Origin: a virus
Direction: 5' to 3' (one strand)
DNA: 64,000 nt
IMG/VR virus record: IMGVR_UViG_3300034063_000636
Coordinates: 1-64,000 of that record
A program made the translations under genes and the position numbers. The notes under the pieces are model-generated. The model saw only the letters and a program-made list of their open reading frames with translations, was not told where the DNA came from and did not search any database. Of the stretch, positions 1 through 7,987 are shown one piece after another. Within the stretch, counting starts at the first letter, position 1. Every line of letters begins with the position of its first letter.

Positions 1-2
1 AA

Positions 3-32
3 ACTACCAGAAATGCCATGGAAGAAAAATAA
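3..32 (+). CDS. C-terminal end of an upstream gene (partial)
   Basis: This frame is open from the window edge and reads TTRNAMEEK before a TAA that overlaps the ATG at 32 as TAATG. That stop-start overlap is the usual gene junction in this genome, so this is probably the tail of an upstream gene. A second frame, ending in a stop at 46-48, is the alternative. Nothing can be said about function. Confidence 0.4.
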   Translation, partial: TTRNAMEEK

Positions 33-235
33 TGATGTTGCAAAGTAAAATAAAATTTATATGGACTCCATTATTTTTTATAATGTTTATCTATGAATAT
101 TTTGCTCCTGGTATGGTTCTGTGTGGTAGTATGGCTCTTACAGGTCAAATGTGGTTTATGTGGTTTATGATGAGTTTATCTGCAAGCGGAGCATATGTAG
201 AACTTTTAGAAAGAGCATTGGAGAATAGAAAATGA
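32..235 (+). CDS. Small membrane protein, 67 aa
   Basis: The protein has a hydrophobic stretch at about residues 8-27 and a second weaker one at about 36-52, with a charged C-terminus, so a small inner-membrane protein with one or two spanning segments is likely. It overlaps the next gene, a lipoprotein, by ATGA. A purine-rich GGAAGAAAAA precedes the start; ATG at 35 is an alternative. A small membrane protein beside a lipoprotein and a coiled-coil membrane protein recalls a holin/spanin lysis cassette, but no family is recognised and that role is a guess. Confidence 0.55.
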   Translation: MMLQSKIKFIWTPLFFIMFIYEYFAPGMVLCGSMALTGQMWFMWFMMSLSASGAYVELLERALENRK

Positions 236-402
236 AATATCTTGTAGCACTTTCCCTTTTGTTTCTTGTGGGATGCGCAAATCCATTGACTCGTTTGGTT
301 CCAAAGATAGAAATGCCTGAACCACCAAAAGAATTGATGGCTCCACCAAAGCCATTGAAGACAATTATTCCACCAACTACACCACAACAGAATAACAAAT
401 GA
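232..402 (+). CDS. Small proline-rich lipoprotein, possible outer spanin
   Basis: This 56-residue protein starts MKYLVALSLLFLVGC, a lipoprotein signal peptide with an LVGC lipobox and lipidated Cys15. The mature part is about 40 residues and strongly proline-rich (repeated PP pairs), ending PQQNNK. Small proline-rich outer-membrane lipoproteins are typical of phage o-spanins (Rz1-like), which join the outer membrane to an inner-membrane partner during lysis. Neighbours with membrane segments could supply that partner. The lipoprotein call is firm; the spanin call is inference from size, composition and context. Confidence 0.6.
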   Translation: MKYLVALSLLFLVGCANPLTRLVPKIEMPEPPKELMAPPKPLKTIIPPTTPQQNNK

Positions 403-521
403 AATACTACAAATTTGGCAACGTAAAATGCGCAAGTGGACAAGTTAAAAACTTTGAGTGCAATGCTGAGAGTTTTCGCGCTGCCAAAAAATTGTTATTA
501 GAATTCATTGAGAACAATTGA
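399..521 (+). CDS. Hypothetical protein, 40 aa
   Basis: A 40-residue protein starting MKYYKFGNVKCASG, with two cysteines and a helical, charged C-terminal half. Its ATG overlaps the lipoprotein stop (ATGA), and it ends four bases before the next start. The tight coupling is the main evidence that it is expressed. No family recognised. Confidence 0.5.
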   Translation: MKYYKFGNVKCASGQVKNFECNAESFRAAKKLLLEFIENN

Positions 522-524
522 TTT

Positions 525-725
525 ATGTCGCATTTAGATGACGTGAATCATACCTATTTCCAGCATCTTCGCAGAGCATGGAAGATAGCCTTTATTCTGT
601 TTATTCATGGTTTATTTCCAGAAATCTGGAAAACAAAAGCAAGTGATGAACTTTGTCAGAAGAATAAATATAATTCATCACGAGCACATTTGCTCAAAGC
701 CATGTACGGAATAGAAGAAAAATGA
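525..725 (+). CDS. DUF6356-like small protein, 66 aa
   Basis: The N-terminal half reads SHLDDVNHTYFQHLRRAWKI followed by a hydrophobic LFIHGLFPEIW segment. This resembles the DUF6356 family, short proteins with an N-terminal amphipathic region and one membrane-associated helix, found in bacteria and phages and without known function. It overlaps the next gene by ATGA. Family assignment is from memory of the pattern, so moderate. Confidence 0.55.
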   Translation: MSHLDDVNHTYFQHLRRAWKIAFILFIHGLFPEIWKTKASDELCQKNKYNSSRAHLLKAMYGIEEK

Positions 726-1066
726 TTGACTTTGAGAGCAGATTAAGTAAAATAGAGACTGAGGTCGCTGCAATGAGAGAGAAGGTTTCTTTCTTCTCAG
801 TGATCTATGAGAAGTTCGATCGTACTCTTGATAAACTTGACGAAAGAACTATCGAAGACAAACGCGAATTACAAGCAATGATGGATGATCTTCGCACTGA
901 TCTTGTGCAAGAGATGAAGTCTTTGCGTGAAGAAATGGCTGCACAACATGCGGTCGAAAAACAAAAGATCGAAGATCTCAACAAATGGCGTTGGCTCGTA
1001 ATGGGCGGTGCAGTTGTTGTTGGTTGGATTATATCCAAATTAGGGTTGCCTTTTGAAGTCAAATAG
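722..1066 (+). CDS. Coiled-coil protein with C-terminal membrane anchor
   Basis: A 114-residue protein. Residues 1 to about 88 are a highly charged heptad-type coiled coil (many Glu, Lys, Arg with spaced Leu, Ile and Met), followed by one transmembrane helix at about 91-107 (LVMGGAVVVGWIISKLG) and a short tail. This layout matches XhlA/BhlA-type holin-associated proteins and some i-spanin-like proteins, but no diagnostic motif is visible. It ends just before the primase promoter region. Lysis involvement is inferred from context. Confidence 0.6.
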   Translation: MIDFESRLSKIETEVAAMREKVSFFSVIYEKFDRTLDKLDERTIEDKRELQAMMDDLRTDLVQEMKSLREEMAAQHAVEKQKIEDLNKWRWLVMGGAVVVGWIISKLGLPFEVK

Positions 1067-1074
1067 TATATAAT
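1046..1074 (+). promoter_or_regulatory. Sigma70-type promoter for primase
   Basis: TTGCCT (1046-1051), a 17 bp spacer and a perfect TATAAT (1069-1074). It lies partly inside the end of the preceding gene and leaves a leader of about 27 bases before the primase ATG at 1108. Confidence 0.6.
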
Positions 1075-1107
1075 GTTTGATCCGTTGGTGAATTTTGTGA
1101 TGGTTTT

Positions 1108-2187
1108 ATGTCTGTTTATATCGACAGAAAATTTCTTGGTTTTGTATCATCAAAGTTAGAACAGTTCAAGCAAAAGCAAACTGATCTGTATAACTTTCGA
1201 TGCCCCTATTGCGGTGATTCGAAGAAGAACAAACTGAAGGCGAGAGGCTATGTTTATCGCAAGTCAAACGACTACTTCTTCATCTGCCACAATTGCGGCA
1301 AGTCTACGACGTTTGCGAAGTTTGTGGAGCACGTCGATGGTACAACCTATAAGCAGTATATCCTCGAGCGATATGCAGTTGGTGAAACAGGATACGGATC
1401 TAACGTCAAAAAGCCTGATTTCGAACAACTCAAGGGAAACGCCTACTCCAGATTCCAGTCTACTCTCGACGACTCCAGAGGAGATTCAGCGCCAGTTGAA
1501 AGCCTGGAGAGAACAGCAAGAACGTTTGCACATTATAGTATAGAAAATCTTCCTGAAGAGCATTATGCTCGTGACTATATAAAAAAGAGGAAGATTCCTG
1601 AGAAGTTCTGGGGCGAAATTCTATTTGTTCCCAAATTTCTAGATTTCCTAGATAAAGAGTTCCCCAATCATGGCAAAGACGAGGTCCCAAACGACGATCG
1701 TGTAGTTCTCCTTTACACTAACGAAAAGGGTGAAATTACAAACGTCGCGGGAAGGGCATTGTCTGAATCTAAGATTCGATATGTCACTGTAAAGGTGTCA
1801 GATGAGAAGAAGGTGTTTGGATTGCATCGTCTGCGCAAGCAAGAACGTATCTATGTCGTTGAGGGACAGTTTGATTCTTATTTCCTTCCGAATTGCGTTG
1901 CCAGTGGCGATAGTAATTTGGGCGGCGTGGCAGCAATTTTCCCAGAACTAGATGTAGTTTTGGTTTATGATAATGAACCACGCAATAAAGATATTGTAAA
2001 GCAAATTGAGAAATCAATTGACAGAGGTTTGACAGTTTGTCTTTTCCCAGAAAGTGTAACGGGAAAAGATATTAATGAAATGATACAAAATGGTTTGACT
2101 TCTGACGAAATAAAAGATATTATAAACAGTAACACATTCAGTGGACTAACAGCCAAACTGAAGTTTACGCATTGGAAAAGGTGCTAG
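1108..2187 (+). CDS. 61: DNA primase, T4 gp61-like
   Basis: Primase makes the RNA primers for lagging-strand replication on the gp41-type helicase. The N-terminus has a four-cysteine zinc ribbon (C32, C35, C60, C63: CPYCGDS and CHNCGKS). The central and C-terminal part holds a TOPRIM-like core with YVVEGQFDS (the catalytic glutamate) and the acidic strand VVLVYDNEPRNKD. At 359 residues it is close to T4 gp61 (about 342). It begins at ATG 1108, downstream of a TATAAT promoter. No helicase domain is fused, so helicase must be encoded elsewhere. Confidence 0.88.
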   Translation: MSVYIDRKFLGFVSSKLEQFKQKQTDLYNFRCPYCGDSKKNKLKARGYVYRKSNDYFFICHNCGKSTTFAKFVEHVDGTTYKQYILERYAVGETGYGSNVKKPDFEQLKGNAYSRFQSTLDDSRGDSAPVESLERTARTFAHYSIENLPEEHYARDYIKKRKIPEKFWGEILFVPKFLDFLDKEFPNHGKDEVPNDDRVVLLYTNEKGEITNVAGRALSESKIRYVTVKVSDEKKVFGLHRLRKQERIYVVEGQFDSYFLPNCVASGDSNLGGVAAIFPELDVVLVYDNEPRNKDIVKQIEKSIDRGLTVCLFPESVTGKDINEMIQNGLTSDEIKDIINSNTFSGLTAKLKFTHWKRC

Positions 2188-2188
2188 T

Positions 2189-2443
2189 ATGCAAACACTA
2201 GAAGATGCAGGGCTTGAAGTTTTCAAGCAACCAATTAAGAGAGTTCGTGTACAATTTCATGGCGGACTTTGGTATGTTGAATATCAAAGACCTGCTCAAT
2301 ATTATATTGATGGTTGGTGGTGGTTTGACGACAGCAAACATCCAGAATATAAAGATGCCTTTGTTCGCGCTCAAGAGTTAGCAGCCGAAGGTGGTAAAAA
2401 AGAAATTCGTCACAAGACACTAGTATTTGAGGTTGAATCGTGA
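2189..2443 (+). CDS. Hypothetical protein, 84 aa
   Basis: A small soluble protein rich in aromatic residues (WYVEYQRPAQYYIDGWWWFDD) with a helical charged end. It starts two bases after the primase stop, and its stop overlaps the GTG start of thyX, so it is translated within this replication/nucleotide operon. No family recognised. Confidence 0.6.
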   Translation: MQTLEDAGLEVFKQPIKRVRVQFHGGLWYVEYQRPAQYYIDGWWWFDDSKHPEYKDAFVRAQELAAEGGKKEIRHKTLVFEVES

Positions 2444-3102
2444 AAGTAAAATTAGTATCATACAGTAAACCAGTTCTCGAGGGATTGGATACACCAACGG
2501 ACCTTGTAGCCTATTGCGCAAGAGTGTCCAATCCCTCCAATCAAATTAACTCTGAAACAGCAGAGAAGTTGATCAAGTATTTGATCAAGCATCAACATTG
2601 GTCACCATTAGAAATGGCAACCATGTGTTTAGAAATTGAAACAACACGAGATATTGCGCGTCAGATTTTGCGTCATCGTAGTTTCTCGTTTCAAGAATTC
2701 TCACAGCGTTATGCTGACCCAACTAAAGATTTAGAATTTGTCACTCGTGAAGCACGACTTCAAGATCCGAAGAATCGTCAGAATTCCATTTCTGAAGGTG
2801 TTGATGTCATGCTTCAATACGAATGGGACAAACGTCAACAAGACTTGATCGAACAAGTCAAGATACACTATAATTGGGCAAGCAATAATGGTATTGCTAA
2901 AGAACAAGCGCGAGCCCTTCTTCCTGAAGGATTAATTATGTCTCGCATGTATATGAGCGGGTCTTTGCGTTCATGGATTCACTATATACAACTCCGAAGC
3001 GGTAACGGCACTCAGAAAGAACATATGGAAATTGCGAAAGAGTGCGCAAAGGTTATTGCTGAGGTATTCCCTCTTTCAACACAATTTATCGCAACAGAAT
3101 AA
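2440..3102 (+). CDS. thyX: Flavin-dependent thymidylate synthase ThyX
   Basis: ThyX methylates dUMP to dTMP using methylenetetrahydrofolate and FAD/NADPH. The signature RHRxxSxxxxSxRY is present intact at residues 78-91 (RHRSFSFQEFSQRY). The 220-residue length fits the family. The start is GTG 2440, overlapping the previous stop; no better ATG exists in frame. It lies directly upstream of ribonucleotide reductase, forming a dNTP supply pair that many T4-like marine phages carry. Confidence 0.93.
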   Translation: MKVKLVSYSKPVLEGLDTPTDLVAYCARVSNPSNQINSETAEKLIKYLIKHQHWSPLEMATMCLEIETTRDIARQILRHRSFSFQEFSQRYADPTKDLEFVTREARLQDPKNRQNSISEGVDVMLQYEWDKRQQDLIEQVKIHYNWASNNGIAKEQARALLPEGLIMSRMYMSGSLRSWIHYIQLRSGNGTQKEHMEIAKECAKVIAEVFPLSTQFIATE

Positions 3103-3115
3103 TAAGGAGCAAATG

Positions 3116-5002
3116 ATGGCGACAAGACTTCCGTCCATTTATCAAGATTTCATTCACATTTCACGCTATGCTCGTTTTAATGACGAACTTGGTCGCCGCG
3201 AAACATGGGATGAAACTGTAGACCGTTATATTAATTTCTTTAAAGAAAAAACAAATAACAATCAACTAGTTCCATGGGAAGAATTGCGCACAGCAATTAT
3301 TAATTTGGAAGTCATGCCATCAATGCGTTGCTTGATGACTGCTGGTCCTGCTTTGGAAAAAGATCAAGTGGCTGGATATAATTGCTCCTATGTCGCCATT
3401 GATAATACAAAAGCATTTGACGAAATCATGTACATCCTTATGTGCGGCACTGGCGTTGGTTTCTCTGTTGAATCAAAGTATACAAACAAATTGCCAGAAG
3501 TTCCAGAAGAACTTCATGAGACAGATACAACTGTTGTGATTGCTGATTCCAAGATTGGTTGGGCATCTGCTTATCGTGAAATCATTTCATTGCTATATTC
3601 TGGCAAGATCCCAAAGTGGGATGTCAGCAAGGTTCGCCCAGCAGGTGAGCGTTTGAAGACATTCGGTGGTCGTGCTTCTGGTCCAGAACCATTGGTCGAT
3701 CTAATTAAATTCACTCTTAATATTTTCCATAAGGCACGTGGTAGAAAACTATCAACGTTGGAATGCCATGACATCGTATGTAAAATTGCTGATATTGTTG
3801 TGTGTGGCGGCGTTCGTCGCTCTGCTCTCATCTCCCTCACTGACCTCAACGACGACCACTTGCGTCATGCTAAGAGCGGAGAGTGGTGGACACATAATGG
3901 TCAACGAGCACTTGCTAATATCTCGGCTGTGTATGACAAGCGAGTAGATATGGATACATTCATGAACGAATGGCATGCACTATACATGTCACGTTCAGGC
4001 GAGCGTGGCATTTTCTCACGTGCTGCTTCACAGGCTGTTGCTGAGAAGAATGGTCGTCGTGATCCAAAGCATGAGTTTGGCACAAACCCATGTTCTGAAA
4101 TTATCTTGCGTCCATTTGAGTTCTGTAATCTTTCAGAGATTGTTGTTCGCGCAAATGATGACGTAGAGTCATTGAAGCGCAAGGCTCGTCTCGCTACAAT
4201 CATTGGTACGTTGCAATCAACACTTACAGATTTTCGCTACATCAATAAGAAGTGGAAGAATAATTGTGATGAAGAGCGTTTGCTTGGTGTTTCTCTTACA
4301 GGTATCTGCGACAGCAAACTTCTAAATAAGCCGTCACAGAAACTGGCAGATGCACTTGATGAGATCAGACTTCATTGTGTTGAAACAAATAAGGAATTCG
4401 CCGACTCTCTTGGCATTCCACAGTCGGCTGCAATTACTTGCGTCAAACCTTCTGGCACTGTTTCACAATTGGTGGATTCCGCATCAGGCATTCACCCACG
4501 TTATTCTCAGTTTTATGTCCGTCGCGTAAGAGCAGACATGAAAGATCCTCTTGCTCAGTTTATGATTGACAAGGGATATAAGGCTGAAGAAGATTTTTAC
4601 AGTAAGTCAAACTGGGTATTCAGTTTCCCAATGAAGGCACCAAAGAACTCTGTCACTCGCCATGATATGACTGCGATTGAACAGTTGGAACTTTGGAAGA
4701 TTTACCAGGATCACTGGTGTGAACACAAGCCTTCGATTACAGTATATGTTGGTGATGATGAGTGGATGGAAGTTGGTGCATGGGTTTATAAGAACATTTC
4801 TGTTCTATCAGGTGTTTCTTTCCTCCCACGTGACAATGGCTCATATCGTCAAGCACCTTACGAAGAAATTGATGAAGCCAAGTATAACGAACTTCTTGCG
4901 CTCCAAAACGTTGATATCAACTGGGTGGAGTTTATGGAAGAAACGGATACAACAACTTCAGCAAAAGAACTTGCATGCTCTGCAGGTGTATGTGAAATCT
5001 AA
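3116..5002 (+). CDS. nrdJ: Class II (B12-dependent) ribonucleotide reductase
   Basis: This enzyme reduces ribonucleotides to deoxyribonucleotides using adenosylcobalamin. The single chain (about 628 aa) resembles monomeric class II reductases: N-terminal PSMRCLMTAGPALEKD and YNCSYVAID, an active-site NPCSE motif, CVKPSGTVSQLVDSASGIH, and a redox-active C-terminal cysteine pair (CSAGVCEI). The frame is open further upstream into thyX, but AAGGAG at 3104-3109 points to ATG 3116 (spacing 6) or 3113. Use of B12 means the enzyme works with or without oxygen but needs host cobalamin. It sits between thyX and a lipoprotein gene. Confidence 0.9.
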   Translation: MATRLPSIYQDFIHISRYARFNDELGRRETWDETVDRYINFFKEKTNNNQLVPWEELRTAIINLEVMPSMRCLMTAGPALEKDQVAGYNCSYVAIDNTKAFDEIMYILMCGTGVGFSVESKYTNKLPEVPEELHETDTTVVIADSKIGWASAYREIISLLYSGKIPKWDVSKVRPAGERLKTFGGRASGPEPLVDLIKFTLNIFHKARGRKLSTLECHDIVCKIADIVVCGGVRRSALISLTDLNDDHLRHAKSGEWWTHNGQRALANISAVYDKRVDMDTFMNEWHALYMSRSGERGIFSRAASQAVAEKNGRRDPKHEFGTNPCSEIILRPFEFCNLSEIVVRANDDVESLKRKARLATIIGTLQSTLTDFRYINKKWKNNCDEERLLGVSLTGICDSKLLNKPSQKLADALDEIRLHCVETNKEFADSLGIPQSAAITCVKPSGTVSQLVDSASGIHPRYSQFYVRRVRADMKDPLAQFMIDKGYKAEEDFYSKSNWVFSFPMKAPKNSVTRHDMTAIEQLELWKIYQDHWCEHKPSITVYVGDDEWMEVGAWVYKNISVLSGVSFLPRDNGSYRQAPYEEIDEAKYNELLALQNVDINWVEFMEETDTTTSAKELACSAGVCEI

Positions 5003-5018
5003 AATAAAGGAGAAAGTT

Positions 5019-5225
5019 ATGAAGAATGTAATTCTTGTTGGTCTAGTTGCTTTCGGTCTCGTTGCTTGTGGCGCAAAGGAAGAAGCAGTTGTTGTTGAAG
5101 AAACACCAGCCGTTGAAGCCGCTGCTCCTGCTGAAGCACCAGCCGCTGATGCTGCTGTTGTTGAAGCACCAGTAGAAGCCGCACCAGCCGCTGAGGTTGT
5201 TGATGCAGCACCAGTTGCTCAGTAA
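5019..5225 (+). CDS. Ala/Glu/Val/Pro-rich lipoprotein, 68 aa
   Basis: MKNVILVGLVAFGLVACG is a lipoprotein signal peptide with lipobox LVAC (Cys17). The mature peptide of about 50 residues is low complexity (alanine, glutamate, valine and proline; EAPAAEVV-type repeats), so a disordered acidic tether on the envelope is likely. The start has an AGGAGA ribosome site eight bases upstream. A strong UUCG terminator follows immediately, closing the thyX-nrdJ operon. Function unknown; a surface-exclusion or periplasmic role is possible but unproven. Confidence 0.75.
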   Translation: MKNVILVGLVAFGLVACGAKEEAVVVEETPAVEAAAPAEAPAADAAVVEAPVEAAPAAEVVDAAPVAQ

Positions 5226-5243
5226 TAAAAACTGAGGTAACAG

Positions 5244-5273
5244 AAAGGGGACTTCGGTCCCCTTTTTTATTTT
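5244..5273 (+). terminator. Rho-independent terminator with UUCG loop
   Basis: AAAGGGGAC, loop TTCG, GTCCCCTTT, then a T-rich tract. The same GGGGAC-TTCG-GTCCCC core occurs at 12311, 25730 and 36056. Confidence 0.9.
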
Positions 5274-5288
5274 AACATCTAAATTTAC

Positions 5289-5296
5289 TATATAAT
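5289..5296 (+). promoter_or_regulatory. T4-late-like promoter box
   Basis: TATATAAT sits three bases upstream of the ATG at 5300 and resembles the T4 late box TATAAATA. If used as in T4, transcription would start at or within the start codon. A sigma70 reading as TATAAT (5291-5296) is the alternative. Confidence 0.4.
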
Positions 5297-5299
5297 CTC

Positions 5300-5956
5300 A
5301 TGGCATATATTAACGCTAACATACCGCCGATCGAATGTTTCGTGCGGACTAATTTTCTTCAGAACAGAACTGAGTTCGATGAAGCGAAAGACTCATATCT
5401 TCCAGTCCTTATATTTGGCGTGGCGTCGATACCGCATCGTGCCCCACTTTTTCATTTCATCATGGAAGATGAGGGGCTTTGGTTCCGCATGCCGATACAC
5501 GCTTTCTGTCATAAAACTCCTGCGGCGCAAGAAGAACTTTACAATTTAGTTCTCTGGGATTCGTTCAGTTCATACATTAGCGTCACTCAATTCGATTTTT
5601 TAATCAATAAACGCATGAAGTATATTGATCGAAACAAAAAGTGGAATGAAGGAACTTATTTGTTCACATTAGATTGGTCACATGAAGATAAGAACATTGC
5701 TGATCTTGGATTCAGTGAGATTCCAGGACAACATAAATGTGGTCACGTGATCAAATTAGACAATGGTAATTTTGCAATTCAGCCAAACAATCGCTGCCGT
5801 GCATTTGAGCCATCATTTGTCACGAAGCCAGGACAAAATGTCATCGAGAGAAAACTCGGAACACAGATGTGGTCTGTAGAGAACACATCAAAGTGGGTGT
5901 TGTCTGACGATGACCGATACGAATATGAGGTAAAGGAAAATGGCAATCGAAAATGA
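5300..5956 (+). CDS. Conserved T4-like phage protein, 218 aa
   Basis: A soluble mixed alpha/beta protein starting MAYINANIPPIECFVRTNFL. It contains HRAPLFHFIMEDEGLWFRMP and DHVIKLDNGNF-like beta segments near QHKCGHVIKLDNGNFAIQP. This type of protein recurs in marine T4-like phages without known function; I recognise it only as such. It follows the terminator and starts a new operon; the next gene overlaps its 3' end by 17 bases. No catalytic motif seen. Confidence 0.7.
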   Translation: MAYINANIPPIECFVRTNFLQNRTEFDEAKDSYLPVLIFGVASIPHRAPLFHFIMEDEGLWFRMPIHAFCHKTPAAQEELYNLVLWDSFSSYISVTQFDFLINKRMKYIDRNKKWNEGTYLFTLDWSHEDKNIADLGFSEIPGQHKCGHVIKLDNGNFAIQPNNRCRAFEPSFVTKPGQNVIERKLGTQMWSVENTSKWVLSDDDRYEYEVKENGNRK

Positions 5957-6284
5957 TTTCGATTTTGGATTTAGTTTTGAAGATGAAGAAGCAGTAACCA
6001 AAACAACTACTGCTGCAGCACCAACTGCAAACAATGATCAACTTCTTATGTTGCAGGCAAAAATTGATTCATTGTTAGATGCTCAAGAGCAAACTTTGCA
6101 GACTGCTCTCATAACTGCATTAGAAGAAAAACATAAGGCTAAACTCAAAGAACTTGAGGGACTAATTCTCCCACTGCTATATAATCTAATGAAGAATCCT
6201 GACAAACCAATCATTAATTGGCCAAACAGAGAAGCTGTCATTAAAAAACAAATTGAAAAGATTCAGGCTGTAACAAGAGGTTGA
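5940..6284 (+). CDS. Conserved T4-like phage protein, 114 aa
   Basis: The N-terminal 35 residues are acidic and low complexity (DFDFGFSFEDEEA, then Thr/Ala). A central helical region follows, and the C-terminus carries NPDKPIINWPNREAVIKKQI, a pattern common in small proteins of T4-like marine phages. It overlaps both neighbours. Function unknown. The acidic N-terminus resembles protein-interaction tails of phage replication proteins, but that is only a resemblance. Confidence 0.65.
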   Translation: MAIENDFDFGFSFEDEEAVTKTTTAAAPTANNDQLLMLQAKIDSLLDAQEQTLQTALITALEEKHKAKLKELEGLILPLLYNLMKNPDKPIINWPNREAVIKKQIEKIQAVTRG

Positions 6285-6286
6285 TT

Positions 6287-6511
6287 ATGCCAGATTTAAA
6301 ACTAACATGCGATAATTGTGGATCGATGTTCGCATTATCATTTGATGATGACGAAGTGAGTTATGCACCAAGTCATTGCCCATTTTGTGGCGATTATTAT
6401 GATAATGAAAAAGAAGAACTAAATTTTAACGATGATGAAGAATATCTAGACGAGGAAGATGAGATTAATAATCGTTTAGATGATAGTGAAGATGATAGTC
6501 GTTGGCATTGA
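6287..6511 (+). CDS. Acidic zinc-ribbon protein, 74 aa
   Basis: Two CxxC pairs (CDNCGSMF near residue 8 and CPFCGDYY near residue 33) form a zinc ribbon; the last 35 residues are almost all Asp, Glu and Asn. ATG 6287 is preferred over the in-frame TTG 6281 because AAGAGG lies just upstream. It overlaps the RuvC-like gene. Likely a nucleic-acid or protein-binding accessory factor; the acidic tail argues for protein contact. No specific family. Confidence 0.7.
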   Translation: MPDLKLTCDNCGSMFALSFDDDEVSYAPSHCPFCGDYYDNEKEELNFNDDEEYLDEEDEINNRLDDSEDDSRWH

Positions 6512-7052
6512 TTATAGTTTAACTTCTCCATGCGTCTGTGTCAGCAGAGACAAAACATTCTCAAATTCGTTTTTCTATTTTTTAAACGATCGTAAAACAG
6601 TACAAGGAAAGTTTCACAATATTCTTGGCGAACAACACGAAGAATATCTAACCGACCAAGAGCGTTATGAGAATATTGCTTCTTGGGTTCTGGCTATTCT
6701 TGCAGACTTTGACAAGAAAGATATTGTGATCATGATTGAAGATTATTCTTTCGGATCAAAAGGAAAGGTTTTTAATCTTGCAGAAAACTGTGGCATTCTT
6801 AAGTATATGCTGTACAAGAACGGATACAGATTCTTTACAGTGCCTCCAACAGTGGTTAAGAAGTTTGCAACAGGCAAAGGCAATGCTACAAAAGATAAGA
6901 TGTATGAAGCGTTTGTAAACGATACTTTTGTTGATTTACATAGTATAATATCTCCTACGACAAAACTTGGATCACCAACAACAGATATCGTAGATGCTTG
7001 GTACATTGCTCGTTATATGATTGAACAACATTCTAAAAAGGAAGCTGTATGA
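6492..7052 (+). CDS. RuvC-like Holliday junction resolvase
   Basis: An RNase H-fold nuclease that would cleave recombination and replication junctions before packaging, a job done by gp49 endonuclease VII in T4. The start VVGIDYS puts the first catalytic Asp at residue 7, as in RuvC. The second acid is in IMIEDYSFGSKGK, and the C-terminal acids lie in TTDIVDAWYIARY. From ATG 6492 it has 186 residues; ATG 6480 would add four. It overlaps the zinc-ribbon gene upstream and the UDP-xylose synthase downstream (ATGA). Confidence 0.8.
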   Translation: MIVVGIDYSLTSPCVCVSRDKTFSNSFFYFLNDRKTVQGKFHNILGEQHEEYLTDQERYENIASWVLAILADFDKKDIVIMIEDYSFGSKGKVFNLAENCGILKYMLYKNGYRFFTVPPTVVKKFATGKGNATKDKMYEAFVNDTFVDLHSIISPTTKLGSPTTDIVDAWYIARYMIEQHSKKEAV

Positions 7053-7987
7053 AAAATATTTTAGTGACTGGTGGTGCAGGTTTTGTTGGTAGTCACTTAT
7101 GCGAAAGATTGATTGAACAAGGACATAAAGTTTATTGCGTTGACAATTTTTATACTGGCGCAGTAAAAAATGTTGCTTCAATTGTCAAGCATCCAAACTT
7201 TCGCTTTTATGAGCATGATGTGACAAGCAGCATTTTTCGTGATTACTTTTCAACTAGACCTATTGATATCATTTACAATCTTGCTTGTCCTGCTTCGCCT
7301 GTGCATTATCAGCGTGATCCAATCTTTACAACAATGACTTGTGTGCTTGGTGCTCATAATGTATTAGAAATTGCTCGCAAGACAAAGGCTCGTGTTGTTC
7401 AGGCTTCCACCTCTGAGGTGTATGGTGATCCAGATATTCACCCACAACCAGAAACATATAATGGCAATGTGAATCCAATTGGTCCACGTGCATGTTATGA
7501 TGAAGGCAAACGTGCGGCAGAGACGTTATTCTTTGATTACAGGAGAATGTATGATGTCAACACTGGTGTATTCCGTATTTTCAACACTTATGGACCACGC
7601 ATGGCAAAGAACGATGGGCGAGTTGTTTCTAACTTCATCGTCGCTGCTCTTGCTGATGCGAATCTAACAATTCACGGAGCAGGAATGCAGACAAGATCAT
7701 TCTGCTATGTTGATGATCTTGTAGAAGGTATACAAAAATTTGCGAATTCCAAAGCGATTGGTCCAATTAATCTTGGCAATCCTGGGGAGTTTACTGTTGA
7801 TGAACTTGCGACTATAATTATACAGAAGGTAAATAAAGGTTATAAGCAATATGTTGAGCGAACTATAGACGACCCTCAACAACGCAAGCCAGATATTACA
7901 TTAGCAAAATCAGTTTTAAATTGGGAACCAAAAGTTGCGTTGTCGGAGGGATTAGATAAAACAATCGATTACTTCAGGAGCGTATAA
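7049..7987 (+). CDS. uxs: UDP-glucuronate decarboxylase (UDP-xylose synthase)
   Basis: A short-chain dehydrogenase/epimerase family enzyme that converts UDP-glucuronate to UDP-xylose with NAD. The Rossmann motif GGAGFVG lies near residue 8. NLACPASPVHYQ, the STSEVYGDP strand and the catalytic YDEGKR (YxxxK) match the UXS subgroup rather than generic epimerases. At 312 residues it is full length for the bacterial enzyme. With the UDP-glucose dehydrogenase at 21005 the phage encodes the route from UDP-glucose to UDP-xylose, a donor for the glycosyltransferases at 22823-24552. It is embedded among replication and hypothetical genes, overlapping both neighbours. Confidence 0.9.
   Translation: MKNILVTGGAGFVGSHLCERLIEQGHKVYCVDNFYTGAVKNVASIVKHPNFRFYEHDVTSSIFRDYFSTRPIDIIYNLACPASPVHYQRDPIFTTMTCVLGAHNVLEIARKTKARVVQASTSEVYGDPDIHPQPETYNGNVNPIGPRACYDEGKRAAETLFFDYRRMYDVNTGVFRIFNTYGPRMAKNDGRVVSNFIVAALADANLTIHGAGMQTRSFCYVDDLVEGIQKFANSKAIGPINLGNPGEFTVDELATIIIQKVNKGYKQYVERTIDDPQQRKPDITLAKSVLNWEPKVALSEGLDKTIDYFRSV

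Noticed and set aside
3032-3112. Longer N-terminus for the RNR starting inside thyX
   Set aside because: AAGGAG at 3104 and two ATGs at 3113/3116 fit far better, and the extension is just the thyX sequence in another frame.
3571-4203. Several 60-100 codon frames on both strands inside the RNR gene
   Set aside because: Shadows of nrdJ, which has all family motifs in its own frame.
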